Assembly (NCBI GenBank): GCA_030447385.1
Contig: JAUJOY010000001.1
Span: forward strand, 854,830 to 918,829
Length of the DNA: 64,000 nt
Origin: Mycobacteriales bacterium
Lineage (GTDB): Bacteria; Actinomycetota; Actinomycetes; Mycobacteriales; SCTD01
Direction: 5' to 3'
The position numbers and the translations under genes were made by a program. Numbering within the stretch: the stretch's first letter is position 1; each line of letters begins with the position of its first letter. Positions 27,770 to 36,213 of this stretch are shown here, piece after piece. Under the pieces are notes generated by a model, which ran no database searches, was not told where the DNA came from, and saw only the letters and a list, made by a program, of their open reading frames with translations.

Positions 27770-28893
27770 GGGTGGGCCTGGACGCGACGCCTCTGCTCGG
27801 ACGCCCCACCGGGGTGGGGCGCTACGTCAGTGGTCTGCTCGGCGGCCTGGCCGCGCTTCCCGACCCGCCGGAGCTGGTCCTGACCGCCTTCACCGTGCGC
27901 AACGCGTCCGACCTCGCTGCCCTGGCCGGCAGGGCCGGCGCCGCGAGCGCCCGCGTGAGCACCCGCCGGGCGCCGGCCCGGGCGCTGCGGGCCGCCTGGC
28001 AGCGAACCTCCCTGCCGCCGGTCGAGCTGCTCGTCGGGCGGGTCGACGTCTTCCACGGGACAAACTTCGTGCTCCCCCCCGCCCGGCATGCCGCCGGCGT
28101 GGTCACCGTGCACGACCTGACCTACGAGCGCTACCCCGACCTGGTGTCGGTGGCGAGCCGTAGGTATCGCGACATGGTGCCGCGCGCGCTCCAGCGGGCC
28201 CGGGTCGTCCTGACGCCGTCCCGGGCGGTTGCCGACGAGCTGACCGAGCACTACAGGCTGGACCAGGGGCGGGCGGTGGCCAGCGGCCTCGGGGTGGACC
28301 AGGCGTGGTTCGACGCGCTGCCGCTCGCACCCGCCGACCTGGCGGCGCTGGGTCTGCCTGAGCGCTACGTCCTGTTCGTCGGCAACCAGGAGCCGCGCAA
28401 GAACCTGGCGGCGCTGCTGGCGGCCCACGCCGCGCTGCGGGCAGACGAGGCGCACACGCCACCCCTCGTGCTCGTCGGCCCCCCCGGCTGGGGCGAGGAC
28501 GTCGCTGCCTCCCCGAGCGTGGTGATCGCCGGCTACCTGGACGACGACGTCCTGCGCCGGGTCGTCGCGGGCGCAGCGTGCCTTGCCTACCCCTCGCGCT
28601 ACGAGGGCTTCGGGTTGCCCCCGCTCGAGGCGCTCGCCTGCGGAACACCGGTGGTGGTCAGCGACCTGCCGGTGCTGCGCGAGGTGCTCGGGGAGCACGC
28701 CGCGTACGCGCCGGCGGGGAACGTGAACGACCTCGCGCACGCGCTGCGGCGCGTGCTCATCGGGACCACCGACCCGAGCCCGGGGCGGGCGTGGGCCGCA
28801 CGGTGGACGTGGCGGCGCTGCGCTGAGATCACGATGGACGCCTACCGGGCAGCACGAGAGGCCGACGGAGGCGGCCCGCGGACCCCAGGGTGA
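27766..28893 (+). CDS. glycosyltransferase family 1 (GT4-like, GT-B fold)
   Basis: A 375-residue cytoplasmic glycosyltransferase. The N-terminal half reads GLDATPLLGRPTGVGRYVSG and TVHDLTYERYPDLV. The C-terminal donor-binding half has LFVGNQEPRKNLAALLAA and the EX7E-type segment YPSRYEGFGLPPLEALACGTP. It is the last gene of the rhamnose operon, overlapping rmlD by four bases, which suggests a rhamnosyltransferase or an enzyme that extends a rhamnose-containing glycan. Its last 65 bases overlap the convergent PAP2 phosphatase gene. Confidence 0.88.
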   Translation: MRVGLDATPLLGRPTGVGRYVSGLLGGLAALPDPPELVLTAFTVRNASDLAALAGRAGAASARVSTRRAPARALRAAWQRTSLPPVELLVGRVDVFHGTNFVLPPARHAAGVVTVHDLTYERYPDLVSVASRRYRDMVPRALQRARVVLTPSRAVADELTEHYRLDQGRAVASGLGVDQAWFDALPLAPADLAALGLPERYVLFVGNQEPRKNLAALLAAHAALRADEAHTPPLVLVGPPGWGEDVAASPSVVIAGYLDDDVLRRVVAGAACLAYPSRYEGFGLPPLEALACGTPVVVSDLPVLREVLGEHAAYAPAGNVNDLAHALRRVLIGTTDPSPGRAWAARWTWRRCAEITMDAYRAAREADGGGPRTPG

Positions 28894-29374
28894 CGCCGAG
28901 AACGGCGCCCGCCACGACGTCTGAGGGGTAGTGGACGCCGAGCACCACCCGGGACAGCGCCATCGCCACCCCGACCGAGCGCCAGGGCAGGCGGGGGAGC
29001 AGCGGACCGAATGCGGTCACCGCGGCGAAGGTCGATGCGGCATGCGCGCTGGGGAACGACAGCGCGCTCGGCGTGCGGACCCGGGCCGGCAGGTCGGCGA
29101 GGTCCGGACGCGGCCGACGTACGACCCGCTTGACCGCGACGTTGCCGCCGTGCGCCGCGGCCACGGCCAGGCTCGCCTGGACCCACTGCCCCCTCCGAGG
29201 GGCGTCCAGCACCGCACCGGCCGCGCCGATCGCGAGCCACCCAAGGGCGTGCTCGCCGAAGTGCGACAGCCCCAGGGCTGCGTCCACCACGCTCCGGTGC
29301 ACCGCCTGCCCGCGTACCGCCCGGTAGGCGGCGACGTCTGCGCCCAGCGCGGCCGATGTCCACGTCTCCTGCAT
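28829..29374 (-). CDS. PAP2-family membrane phosphatase
   Basis: A 181-residue integral membrane phosphatase with all three PAP2 signature motifs: KRVVRRPRPD (C1), SFPSAHA (C2) and SRVVLGVHYPSDVVAG (C3). Such enzymes remove phosphate from polyprenyl pyrophosphates or phosphatidic acid at the membrane. In this glycan context, recycling of decaprenyl (or undecaprenyl) pyrophosphate or dephosphorylation of a lipid-linked intermediate such as decaprenylphosphoryl-phosphoribose is plausible. The 3' end overlaps the glycosyltransferase gene. A binding site (AGGGAG) precedes the start. Confidence 0.88.
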   Translation of the reverse strand: MQETWTSAALGADVAAYRAVRGQAVHRSVVDAALGLSHFGEHALGWLAIGAAGAVLDAPRRGQWVQASLAVAAAHGGNVAVKRVVRRPRPDLADLPARVRTPSALSFPSAHAASTFAAVTAFGPLLPRLPWRSVGVAMALSRVVLGVHYPSDVVAGAVLGVTLGSAGRLRRPLVLPGRRPS

Positions 29375-29457
29375 CTGGCGCTCCCTGCGTCGTGGTGCGC
29401 CGCGACCCTAGTTCGGGCGGAACTCCCGCTGCCTCCCCACCTCCGGATGTAGCAGAG

Positions 29458-29529
29458 CGTCATCAAATCACGCGCTCGCTCAAGGGTCTTACGCCTGATG
29501 ACGAAGACCTGTGGTGACGCAACGTCATC
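29458..29529 (+). promoter_or_regulatory. three CGTCATC-type repeats upstream of the CAP-LGFP gene
   Basis: CGTCATCA at 29458-29465 is mirrored by TGATGACG at 29496-29503, and CGTCATC recurs at 29523-29529. They lie in a divergent 200-bp promoter region that is lower in GC than its surroundings. This could be a binding site for a regulator of the cell-wall genes; no factor is assigned. Confidence 0.35.
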
Positions 29530-29574
29530 GTCTATCGGAGCCCGTCGATGCTCGACGGCCCCAGGAGGTCCCCC

Positions 29575-30696
29575 ATGCGTGTCACTCCCGTCCTTCGCTC
29601 GCTGTACGGCCTCGTGAGCCTTCTCGCGGTGACGGTGGCCCTCCTGCTCGTCCCGGCCACCTCGGCCTCAGCGGCCGGTGAGGAGCAGGACTTCATCAAC
29701 CGCCTCAACGCGTTGCGGGCCTCCGCGGGCCTGCCCGGCCTGACCGTGTACGGCGACCTCACGAACGTCGCCAGAGGGCAGTCGGTGCGGATGGGTCAGC
29801 AGAACCTGCTGTACCACAACCCCAACCTCACGACGGAGGTCACCAACTGGCTCTCGGTGGGGGAGAACGTCGGCTACGGCGGCTCCGTCGCCGCCATCCA
29901 CGACGCCCTCGTCAACAGCCCCGGTCACCGCGCCAACATGCTGAGCTCGACGTTCACCCAGGTCGGCATCGGCACCTACTTCTCGTCGACCGGCCGGCTG
30001 TGGGTGACGCAGGTGTTCCGCAAGCCGCTCCTGGCCCTCGCACCGCAACCTGTCGGCTTCCCGCTGGGCGGTGCGATCGGCGCGACCTATCCGGCTGTCG
30101 CGGGGGTGCTCGGTGCGCCGACGAGCGGCGAGTACAACGTCCCTGGAGGTCGCGGCCAGAACTTCCAGCACGGCGAGATGCTCTGGTCCTGGGGCACGGG
30201 AGCCCGCGAAGTGCACGGTGGAATCCTGTCCCGCTACCGCGTGCTGGGGGGTCCTTGGTCGCCGCTGGCGCTTCCGACCACCCACGAGAACGCGACTCCC
30301 GACGGCTGGGGCCGGTACAACCACTTCCAGGGTGGCTCGATCTACTGGAGTCCTCCGACCGGCGCCTTCGAGGTCCGCGGGGGCATCCGGGGCACCTGGT
30401 CGCGACTGGGCTGGGAGCGCAGTGCGCTGGGCTATCCGGTGACCGACGAGCTCGGCACCCCGGACCGCATCGGTCGCTTCAACCACTTCGAGCGTGGGTC
30501 GATCTACTGGACGCCCGGGACCGGTGCCCGTGAGATCCGCGGCGCGATCCGCAACCACTGGGCAGCAATGGGCTGGGAGCGCGGCCTGGGCTATCCAGTC
30601 AGTGACGAGTACGACGTCCCGGGCGGGCGCCGCAGCGACTTCCAGCGCGGTTCGATCGTCTGGGACGCTCGCACCGGAGCCACCCGCGTGGCCTGA
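29575..30696 (+). CDS. secreted CAP-domain (SCP/PR-1) protein with LGFP repeats
   Basis: A 373-residue exported protein. The signal peptide (residues 1-34, ending SASA) leads into a CAP domain of about 120 residues with NRLNALRASAGLPGL, YHNPNL, GENVGYGGS and NSPGHRANMLS, the usual bacterial CAP motifs. From about residue 160 onward come four LGFP repeats (for example GRYNHFQGGSIYWSPPTGA, then RSALGYPVTDELGTPD). LGFP repeats are cell-wall anchoring modules known from corynebacterial and mycobacterial envelope proteins. ATG 29575 has a strong AGGAGG site; the ATG at 29548 is rejected. A hairpin terminator follows the gene. Confidence 0.9.
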   Translation: MRVTPVLRSLYGLVSLLAVTVALLLVPATSASAAGEEQDFINRLNALRASAGLPGLTVYGDLTNVARGQSVRMGQQNLLYHNPNLTTEVTNWLSVGENVGYGGSVAAIHDALVNSPGHRANMLSSTFTQVGIGTYFSSTGRLWVTQVFRKPLLALAPQPVGFPLGGAIGATYPAVAGVLGAPTSGEYNVPGGRGQNFQHGEMLWSWGTGAREVHGGILSRYRVLGGPWSPLALPTTHENATPDGWGRYNHFQGGSIYWSPPTGAFEVRGGIRGTWSRLGWERSALGYPVTDELGTPDRIGRFNHFERGSIYWTPGTGAREIRGAIRNHWAAMGWERGLGYPVSDEYDVPGGRRSDFQRGSIVWDARTGATRVA

Positions 30697-30709
30697 CCAC
30701 GTCCTCGAC

Positions 30710-30739
30710 AGCCCGGCTCCGCGTCAGCGGAGCCGGGCT
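30710..30739 (+). terminator. strong hairpin terminator after the CAP-LGFP gene
   Basis: AGCCCGGCTCCGC (30710-30722) pairs perfectly with GCGGAGCCGGGCT (30727-30739) around a four-base loop, 14 bp past the stop codon. The following bases TCGTCGTC are only moderately T-rich. Confidence 0.7.
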
Positions 30740-30831
30740 TCGTCGTCAAGATCTCAAGTCGGTCACGGAACGGGTCGAGACCGCAGCAGAACGTATCTTC
30801 ACGCAGGCTACCTTCAGCCCCACCCGTCACT

Positions 30832-30850
30832 GCAGCACCATTGGTGCTGC
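30832..30850. promoter_or_regulatory. perfect 9-1-9 palindrome upstream of the PGRP-LGFP gene (possible operator)
   Basis: GCAGCACCA (30832-30840), one base, and TGGTGCTGC (30842-30850) form a perfect inverted repeat ending 19 nt before the GTG start at 30870. The short centre suits a dimeric repressor or activator site better than a transcription terminator. No regulator gene is adjacent. Confidence 0.5.
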
Positions 30851-30869
30851 CCCTCTGGGAGTTCTCACG

Positions 30870-32678
30870 GTGCGGATCCGACCACTGCTCGCTGCCCTGT
30901 CCGTCTTCGTCCCGGCCCTGCTGGCCCTGCCGGTGGCGACGTCACCGGCATCCGCCGCCCACCCGGTGCGGCCCGACGTCACCGTCCTGCCGGTGCAGGG
31001 CGTGGACGCTACGGCGCTGACAGACGTCGACCCTGGCGAGCCCGGCAGGCCGCTCGCCCTGACGAAGAAGCACCTCACCGGACGGTTCTCCATGCTCGGG
31101 GTCACGTGGGCGCGGGGCACCGGCAGCGGCGAGGTGACGACCAGGATTCGCACTCGGGAAAGCGGCCGCTGGTCGTCGTGGTCGGTCCTCGAGGTCGCGG
31201 GCGACGACGGCCCTGACGAGGTGGCCGCAGAGGCCCGACGGTCGCGGCGCACCGGGACGGAGCCATTGTGGGTGGGAGCCGCCGACGGGGTGCAGGTCCG
31301 GGTCGATGCCGAACCCGAGCAGGCCCCCCGCGACATCCGGGTCGAGCTGATCGACCCCGGCACGTCCAACGCCGACAGCACGCTGGGCCGCGTCCCGGCA
31401 TCGTCGGCGGCAGCGGCCACCACCCGTCCGTCCATCATCACGCGGGCACAGTGGGGGGCGGACGAGCTCCTGCGGACCGGGTCCCCGTCGTACGCCTCGA
31501 CGGTCAAGGTGGCCTACGTGCACCACACCGCGTCCAGCAACAGCTACACCGCCGAGCAGGCGGCGGCCCAGGTGCGCAGCTTCTACGCCTACCACACCCA
31601 GAGCCTGGGCTGGGACGACATCGGCTACAACTTCCTCGTGGACAAGTTCGGGCGGATCTACGAGGGCCGGTACGGCGGGGTCGACAAGGCGGTCATCGGC
31701 GCCCACGCCGGAGGCTTCAACAGCGCCACCGTGGGCGTGTCGATGATGGGGACCCACACCTCTCTAGCCCCGAGCGCGGCCACGCTCACCGCCGTGCAGG
31801 ACCTCCTGGCCTGGAAGCTGTCGCTGTCCGGGCGCAACCCCCTCGGCAAGGACGTGCTCACCTCCGGCGGTGGGAGCACGGCTCGCTACCCGGCTGGCCA
31901 GCAGGTGACCGTCAACGTCATCTCCGGCCACCGGGACACCAACCTGACGGAGTGCCCGGGCGACGCGGGCTACAGCAAGTTGCCGGGGATCCGCCAGGGT
32001 GTGGCCGACCGCATCGCCCGCCTCAGCAAGACACCGATCGACCTCAAGCACGAGGCGCTCGGTGGTGACGCAGGCTTCCAGGGCCCCCCCATCACTCCAG
32101 AAGGAGCCGCCGTCGGCGGGCGCTACCGCCACTACCGCAATGGGTCGATCTACTGGTCCCCGGCCACCGGCGCACGAGAGGTGCACGGCGGGGTGTATGG
32201 CCGGTGGGCCGGCCTGAACTGGGAGCGGGGCTTCCTGGGCTTCCCGGTCACCGATGAGCTGGGGACGCCCGACGGGAAGGGCCGCTACAACCACTTCCAG
32301 GGGGGGTCGGTGTACTGGTCCACGACCACAGGTGCCTGGGAGGTCCACGGGGCCATCCAGCAGGCCTGGCGCCGGCTCGGCTGGGAGCAAGGCGTGCTGG
32401 GTTATCCGCTCACCAACGAGACGGGCACGCCGGATGGCCTGGGCCGCTACAACCACTTCCAGGGGGGGTCGGTGTACTGGTCCCCGACCACAGGTGCCTG
32501 GGAGGTCCGGGGGGCTATCCGGCAGCGCTGGGCCGAGCAGGGCTGGGAGCGCAGCAGCCTGGGTTACCCGACCAGCGACGAGTACTCCGTCCTCGGCGGG
32601 CGTCGCAGCAACTTCCAGCGTGGGTACATCACCTGGTCCGCCGCGACCGGTAGCACGAGCGTCACGATGCTGAAGTGA
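30870..32678 (+). CDS. secreted PGRP-type N-acetylmuramoyl-L-alanine amidase with LGFP repeats
   Basis: A 602-residue exported zinc amidase that should cut the MurNAc-L-Ala bond of peptidoglycan. A signal peptide (SPASA) is followed by a Pgp-like N-terminal region and a PGRP/amidase_2 domain from about residue 190: VAYVHHTASSNSYTAEQAAA, the strand IGYNFLVDKFGRIYEGRYGG, AHAGGFNSATVGVSMMG, and the zinc ligand segments VISGHRDTNLTECPGDAGYS with His and Cys. After residue 390 come four LGFP repeats, including 162-bp DNA repeats such as RYNHFQGGSVYW. The stop overlaps the SpoIID gene start by four bases, so the two wall proteins are co-translated. Confidence 0.92.
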   Translation: MRIRPLLAALSVFVPALLALPVATSPASAAHPVRPDVTVLPVQGVDATALTDVDPGEPGRPLALTKKHLTGRFSMLGVTWARGTGSGEVTTRIRTRESGRWSSWSVLEVAGDDGPDEVAAEARRSRRTGTEPLWVGAADGVQVRVDAEPEQAPRDIRVELIDPGTSNADSTLGRVPASSAAAATTRPSIITRAQWGADELLRTGSPSYASTVKVAYVHHTASSNSYTAEQAAAQVRSFYAYHTQSLGWDDIGYNFLVDKFGRIYEGRYGGVDKAVIGAHAGGFNSATVGVSMMGTHTSLAPSAATLTAVQDLLAWKLSLSGRNPLGKDVLTSGGGSTARYPAGQQVTVNVISGHRDTNLTECPGDAGYSKLPGIRQGVADRIARLSKTPIDLKHEALGGDAGFQGPPITPEGAAVGGRYRHYRNGSIYWSPATGAREVHGGVYGRWAGLNWERGFLGFPVTDELGTPDGKGRYNHFQGGSVYWSTTTGAWEVHGAIQQAWRRLGWEQGVLGYPLTNETGTPDGLGRYNHFQGGSVYWSPTTGAWEVRGAIRQRWAEQGWERSSLGYPTSDEYSVLGGRRSNFQRGYITWSAATGSTSVTMLK

Positions 32679-34594
32679 GCCGGATACGTCGGCTGCCTCC
32701 CGAGCGGAAGAGGATGCCTGCTGCATCCGTGCACCGCCGCAGCGTCTCGGTTCGGGCGGTCCTGGCCGCAGCGCTGCTCGTGCTCGTGGGAGGGGTGCCG
32801 CTGGTCAACGTCGCGGCGGCCGGCGACGTCGTCTACCGGCCCGCCGACGGCATGCTCACGTTCGACGGCCGGGGCTTCGGGCACGGGAGGGGCCTGAGCC
32901 AGTACGGCGCGCACGGCGCCGGTCTGCGCGGGCTTGGCTACGCGCAGATCCTGGCCCACTACTACCCCGGCACCGCGTTGGCGACCGCTGCCGGCGTCTC
33001 GCGGCGCGTACTGATCACGGGCGAGGACGCCGACGCCGTGGTCACCAACACCGCCGGGCTACGGGTGCGCAACGAGCCCAGTGGCGCCGTCCTCGACACC
33101 GGCGCGCGCGGGGATTGGGCACAGGTGCGCGTGCGGGCGGACGGTACGGTCCTGCGGGTCGAGGCCCTGCAGGGTGGTGGGTGGGTGGCGGCTTGGCCGC
33201 CGGTGACCGGCCCCGTGGTGCTGGAGGGGCCGGGCACCCTGCGCCTCGCGCATCCGGCGGAGCCGCGCACCTACCGCGGCGCGCTGCGCGCCGCCCTCAG
33301 CGCGGAGGGCACCAAGCCGCTCTACGTCGTCAACGTCGTTGGTCTGGACGACTACGTCCGCGGCGTCGTGCCTGCTGAGATGCCGTCCACGTGGCACCCC
33401 GAGGCGCTCAAGGCGCAGGCGGTCGCGGCCCGCTCCTACGGCTCGAAACCGTGCCCGCAGCCACGCTCCTATCCCACGACCAGCCTCTACGACGTGGTCG
33501 ACACGACGTCCTGCCAGGTCTACCGGGGGGTGGGAGGCGAGGCGGTGAGCACCAACGCGGCCGTTGCGGCGACCGCGGGCCAGGTGCTGACCTACGGCCC
33601 CGACGTACTTCGCGCGGAGTTCTCGGCCGCGAACGGGGGCTGGTCGGTGGCCGCCGGCGGCCCGTACGTCGCGAGGGAGGACCCCTTCGACGGGGAAGGG
33701 GCTGCCGCCGTCGGCCATCCCGCAGTGCACCGGTGGACTGTGCGACGCCCGATCTCGGGACTGGAGACGGCCTTTGCGACCGGGACGCTGCGCGAGGTCC
33801 GCGTGCTGCAGCGGGATGGCCTGGGGGAGTGGGGCGGGCGCGTGCTGCGGGTCCGGCTTGTGGGGGACCTGCGCACGGTCGAGGTGACCGGGGAGCAGGT
33901 GCGCACTGCGGCCGGGCTGCGTAGCAGCTGGTTCGATCTGGCGGCGGTCTCGCCCATCGACTCCAAGCATGCCGCCCTGGGTGGCAGCGGCGGCTTCCTC
34001 GGCGCGCCGGTGGGCCCGGAGGCGGACGCCGTGGGAGGCCGGTTCCGCTACTACCAGGGCGGCGCGATCTACTGGTCAGCCGCCAGCGGGGTGCACGAGG
34101 TGCACGGGGCGATCCTGGGTCGCTGGGGAAGCCTTGGCTGGGAGCGTGGCGCCCTGGGCTTCCCGGTCACCGACGAGCTGGGCACGCCGGACGGCGTCGG
34201 CCGCTACAACCACTTCCAGGGCGGTTCGGTCTACTGGAGCCCCCGGTCGGACGCACGGGAGATCCGCGGGGCGATCCGCGGCACCTGGGGCCGGCTGGGC
34301 TGGGAGCGCGGGCCGCTGGCCTATCCGGTCACCGACGAGCAGGGCACGCCGGACGGCGTCGGCCGCTACAACCACTTCCAAGGCGGCTCGGTCTACTGGA
34401 CGCCGTCGACCGGTGCACACGAGGTTCGGGGTGCGATCCGGCTGCGCTGGGCGTCTCTGGGCTGGGAGCGCAGCAGGCTGGGCTACCCGGTGAGCGACGA
34501 GTACGACGTGCCCGGCGGCCGGCAGAGCAGCTTCCAGCGCGGTCTGATCCGGTGGGACGCCTTCACCGGCGCGACGACGGTCGTACCCGGCTAG
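32675..34594 (+). CDS. secreted SpoIID/LytB-domain protein with LGFP repeats
   Basis: A 639-residue exported protein. After the signal peptide comes a SpoIID domain with the hallmark VPAEMPSTWHPEALKAQAVAARSY, plus FDGRGFGHGRGLSQYGAHG and VVDTTSCQVYRG. In sporulating Bacillus SpoIID is a lytic transglycosylase that strips peptidoglycan; here, outside a sporulation setting, related cell-wall hydrolysis is the best guess. Four LGFP repeats fill residues from about 430 to the end. GTG 32675 overlaps the amidase stop; ATG 32714 is an alternative start. The pairing of amidase and SpoIID domains with identical anchors suggests they act on the same wall sites. Confidence 0.9.
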   Translation: MSRIRRLPPERKRMPAASVHRRSVSVRAVLAAALLVLVGGVPLVNVAAAGDVVYRPADGMLTFDGRGFGHGRGLSQYGAHGAGLRGLGYAQILAHYYPGTALATAAGVSRRVLITGEDADAVVTNTAGLRVRNEPSGAVLDTGARGDWAQVRVRADGTVLRVEALQGGGWVAAWPPVTGPVVLEGPGTLRLAHPAEPRTYRGALRAALSAEGTKPLYVVNVVGLDDYVRGVVPAEMPSTWHPEALKAQAVAARSYGSKPCPQPRSYPTTSLYDVVDTTSCQVYRGVGGEAVSTNAAVAATAGQVLTYGPDVLRAEFSAANGGWSVAAGGPYVAREDPFDGEGAAAVGHPAVHRWTVRRPISGLETAFATGTLREVRVLQRDGLGEWGGRVLRVRLVGDLRTVEVTGEQVRTAAGLRSSWFDLAAVSPIDSKHAALGGSGGFLGAPVGPEADAVGGRFRYYQGGAIYWSAASGVHEVHGAILGRWGSLGWERGALGFPVTDELGTPDGVGRYNHFQGGSVYWSPRSDAREIRGAIRGTWGRLGWERGPLAYPVTDEQGTPDGVGRYNHFQGGSVYWTPSTGAHEVRGAIRLRWASLGWERSRLGYPVSDEYDVPGGRQSSFQRGLIRWDAFTGATTVVPG

Positions 34595-34694
34595 CCCCCT
34601 GGAGTGCCGGCCGTGACCGAAGCGGTCCCCACGATGCTGAGACGTGACGGGGAGCGGGGGATGCCGGGTACGGCCGCCCGTCGGTGCCAAGTGG

Positions 34695-35138
34695 CTAGTG
34701 GGCGGCGGTGACGGCGCGACCTGGGAACACGAAGCTGCGGAACGTCCAGAACCGAAACGCGGTGGCGAGGCCCATGCCGAGGATGTTGGCGGACACGTTG
34801 TCCGCGAGCGCGCTGCGCAGTCCGAACACCTCGCGGGAGACGACCAGGCAGGTCAGTTGGATGCCCGCGGCCAGCACGCTGAACAGCACGAACAGGGCGT
34901 ACTCGCGCCAGGGCGAGTCGGTCCGGCGATCGCGCCAGGTGTAGTGGCGGCTGCCCGCGAACGCCACCCCGATCGCGGCCGCACTGGAGATCACTTTTGA
35001 CCAGGCCGAGGGCAAGCCCGCGCCGAGGAGCAGAGCGTTGAAGACGGCGACGTCGGTCAGGTAGGCGGCCAGTCCCGTCACGGCGAAGCGGGTGACCTCG
35101 CCACCCGTGCCGGACTGCTGGTCGTCAGGGGTCGGCAC
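34695..35138 (-). CDS. GtrA-family membrane protein (second copy)
   Basis: A 147-residue GtrA-like protein with four membrane helices (RFAVTGLAAYLTDVAVFNAL, then the GSRHYTWRDRR loop, and the final AFRFWTFRSFVFP). It resembles the copy at 12020 (both end in an FRFW-S/T-aromatic-R motif), but is only distantly similar over the middle helices. It probably helps transfer or flip a polyprenyl-phosphate sugar. It is divergent from, and adjacent to, the UbiA-DprE1-DprE2 genes, and in mycobacteria a GtrA-type protein (Rv3789) is linked to this same pathway. Confidence 0.86.
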   Translation of the reverse strand: MPTPDDQQSGTGGEVTRFAVTGLAAYLTDVAVFNALLLGAGLPSAWSKVISSAAAIGVAFAGSRHYTWRDRRTDSPWREYALFVLFSVLAAGIQLTCLVVSREVFGLRSALADNVSANILGMGLATAFRFWTFRSFVFPGRAVTAAH

Positions 35139-35274
35139 GTCGGCAGACGCTACCGCGACGCCGGCCGGTGGGCACCGGCTGCTCCTCGGCCGGGTGCAGA
35201 ACTGGCCTGCCGGAGGGGACGCGGGGGCTCTGCCGGTACGCTGCGGAGGTCCTTCGCCGAGCCGAGATGAGCGC

Positions 35275-36213
35275 ATGAGCGTCCCGACCCGTTCCCGTGC
35301 TCGCGGCGGTCTCGATGACGCCCGGCCTCGGAGGTTGATGGACCTGCCCGCCGGCCTGCTCCGGGAGGCGCGGCCGAAGCAGTGGGTCAAGAACGTCCTG
35401 CTGTTCACCGCACCGGCCGCCGCAGGGGTGCTCCTGCAGGCCGACGTCCTGGTCTCGGTCCTCCTCGCGATCGTCGCGTTCTGCCTCACAGCCAGCGGCG
35501 TCTACTACGTCAACGACCTCGTCGATGTCGAGGCTGACCGGGCCCACCCGGTCAAGCGCAGGCGCCCGATCGCGGCGGGCGTGGTGCCGGTTCCGCTCGC
35601 CACCGTGGTGGCGATCCTGCTCTTCCTGGCCGGGATCGCGGTCGCGGCGCTGGTCAACCTGCAGCTGCTGATCGTGCTGCTGGTCTACGTCGTCATCACG
35701 ATGACCTACTCGTTCCGCTTCAAGCACGTCCCGGTCGTCGACCTCGTCATGGTGTCGTCGGGGTTCCTGCTGCGGGCCGTGGCGGGCGGTGTCGCGGCCG
35801 ACGTGCCGCTCTCCCCGCTGTTCCTGCTGGTCGCCGCCTTCGGGTCGCTGTTCATGGTGGCCGGCAAGCGGCACGGCGAGTTCATGGAGATGGGGGCTGA
35901 GCGGGCCTCCACGCGGGCCTCGCTGTCGTCCTACAGCGACGCCTACCTGCGCTACGTGTGGTCGATCGCCAGTGCCGTGACGATGCTGGGCTACAGCCTC
36001 TGGGCGTTCGAGCTGTCGCAGAGCCGCCCCTCCCCGATCTGGTACGAGCTGAGCGTCGCGCCGTTCGTGGTCGCGCTGCTGCGCTACGCCTACCTGGTGG
36101 AGGGCGGTCGCGGCGGTGAGCCCGAGGAGCTGGTCCTGTCCGACCGTCAGCTGCAGCTGTTCGGACTGGTGTGGGCGCTGCTGTTCTCCGCCGGCATCTA
36201 CCTGAGCGGCTGA
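35275..36213 (+). CDS. ubiA: decaprenyl-phosphate phosphoribosyltransferase (UbiA family)
   Basis: A 312-residue polytopic prenyltransferase, similar to Rv3806c, that transfers phosphoribose from PRPP to decaprenyl phosphate, the committed step of the arabinan donor. The metal-binding motif is NDLVDVEADRAHPVKRR, and the second conserved loop is YSFRFKHVPVVDLVMVSSGF. Eight or nine helices are predicted. ATG 35275 was used; the in-frame region upstream is low-complexity. It is followed by DprE1 with a one-base stop/start overlap, and then DprE2, giving a complete decaprenylphosphoryl-arabinose unit minus the phosphatase step, which the nearby PAP2 gene could supply. Confidence 0.9.
   Translation: MSVPTRSRARGGLDDARPRRLMDLPAGLLREARPKQWVKNVLLFTAPAAAGVLLQADVLVSVLLAIVAFCLTASGVYYVNDLVDVEADRAHPVKRRRPIAAGVVPVPLATVVAILLFLAGIAVAALVNLQLLIVLLVYVVITMTYSFRFKHVPVVDLVMVSSGFLLRAVAGGVAADVPLSPLFLLVAAFGSLFMVAGKRHGEFMEMGAERASTRASLSSYSDAYLRYVWSIASAVTMLGYSLWAFELSQSRPSPIWYELSVAPFVVALLRYAYLVEGGRGGEPEELVLSDRQLQLFGLVWALLFSAGIYLSG

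Noticed and set aside
35267-35278. Three-codon mini-ORF (MSA) overlapping the ubiA start
   Set aside because: Too short and without a clear promoter at leaderless distance to be distinguished from chance.
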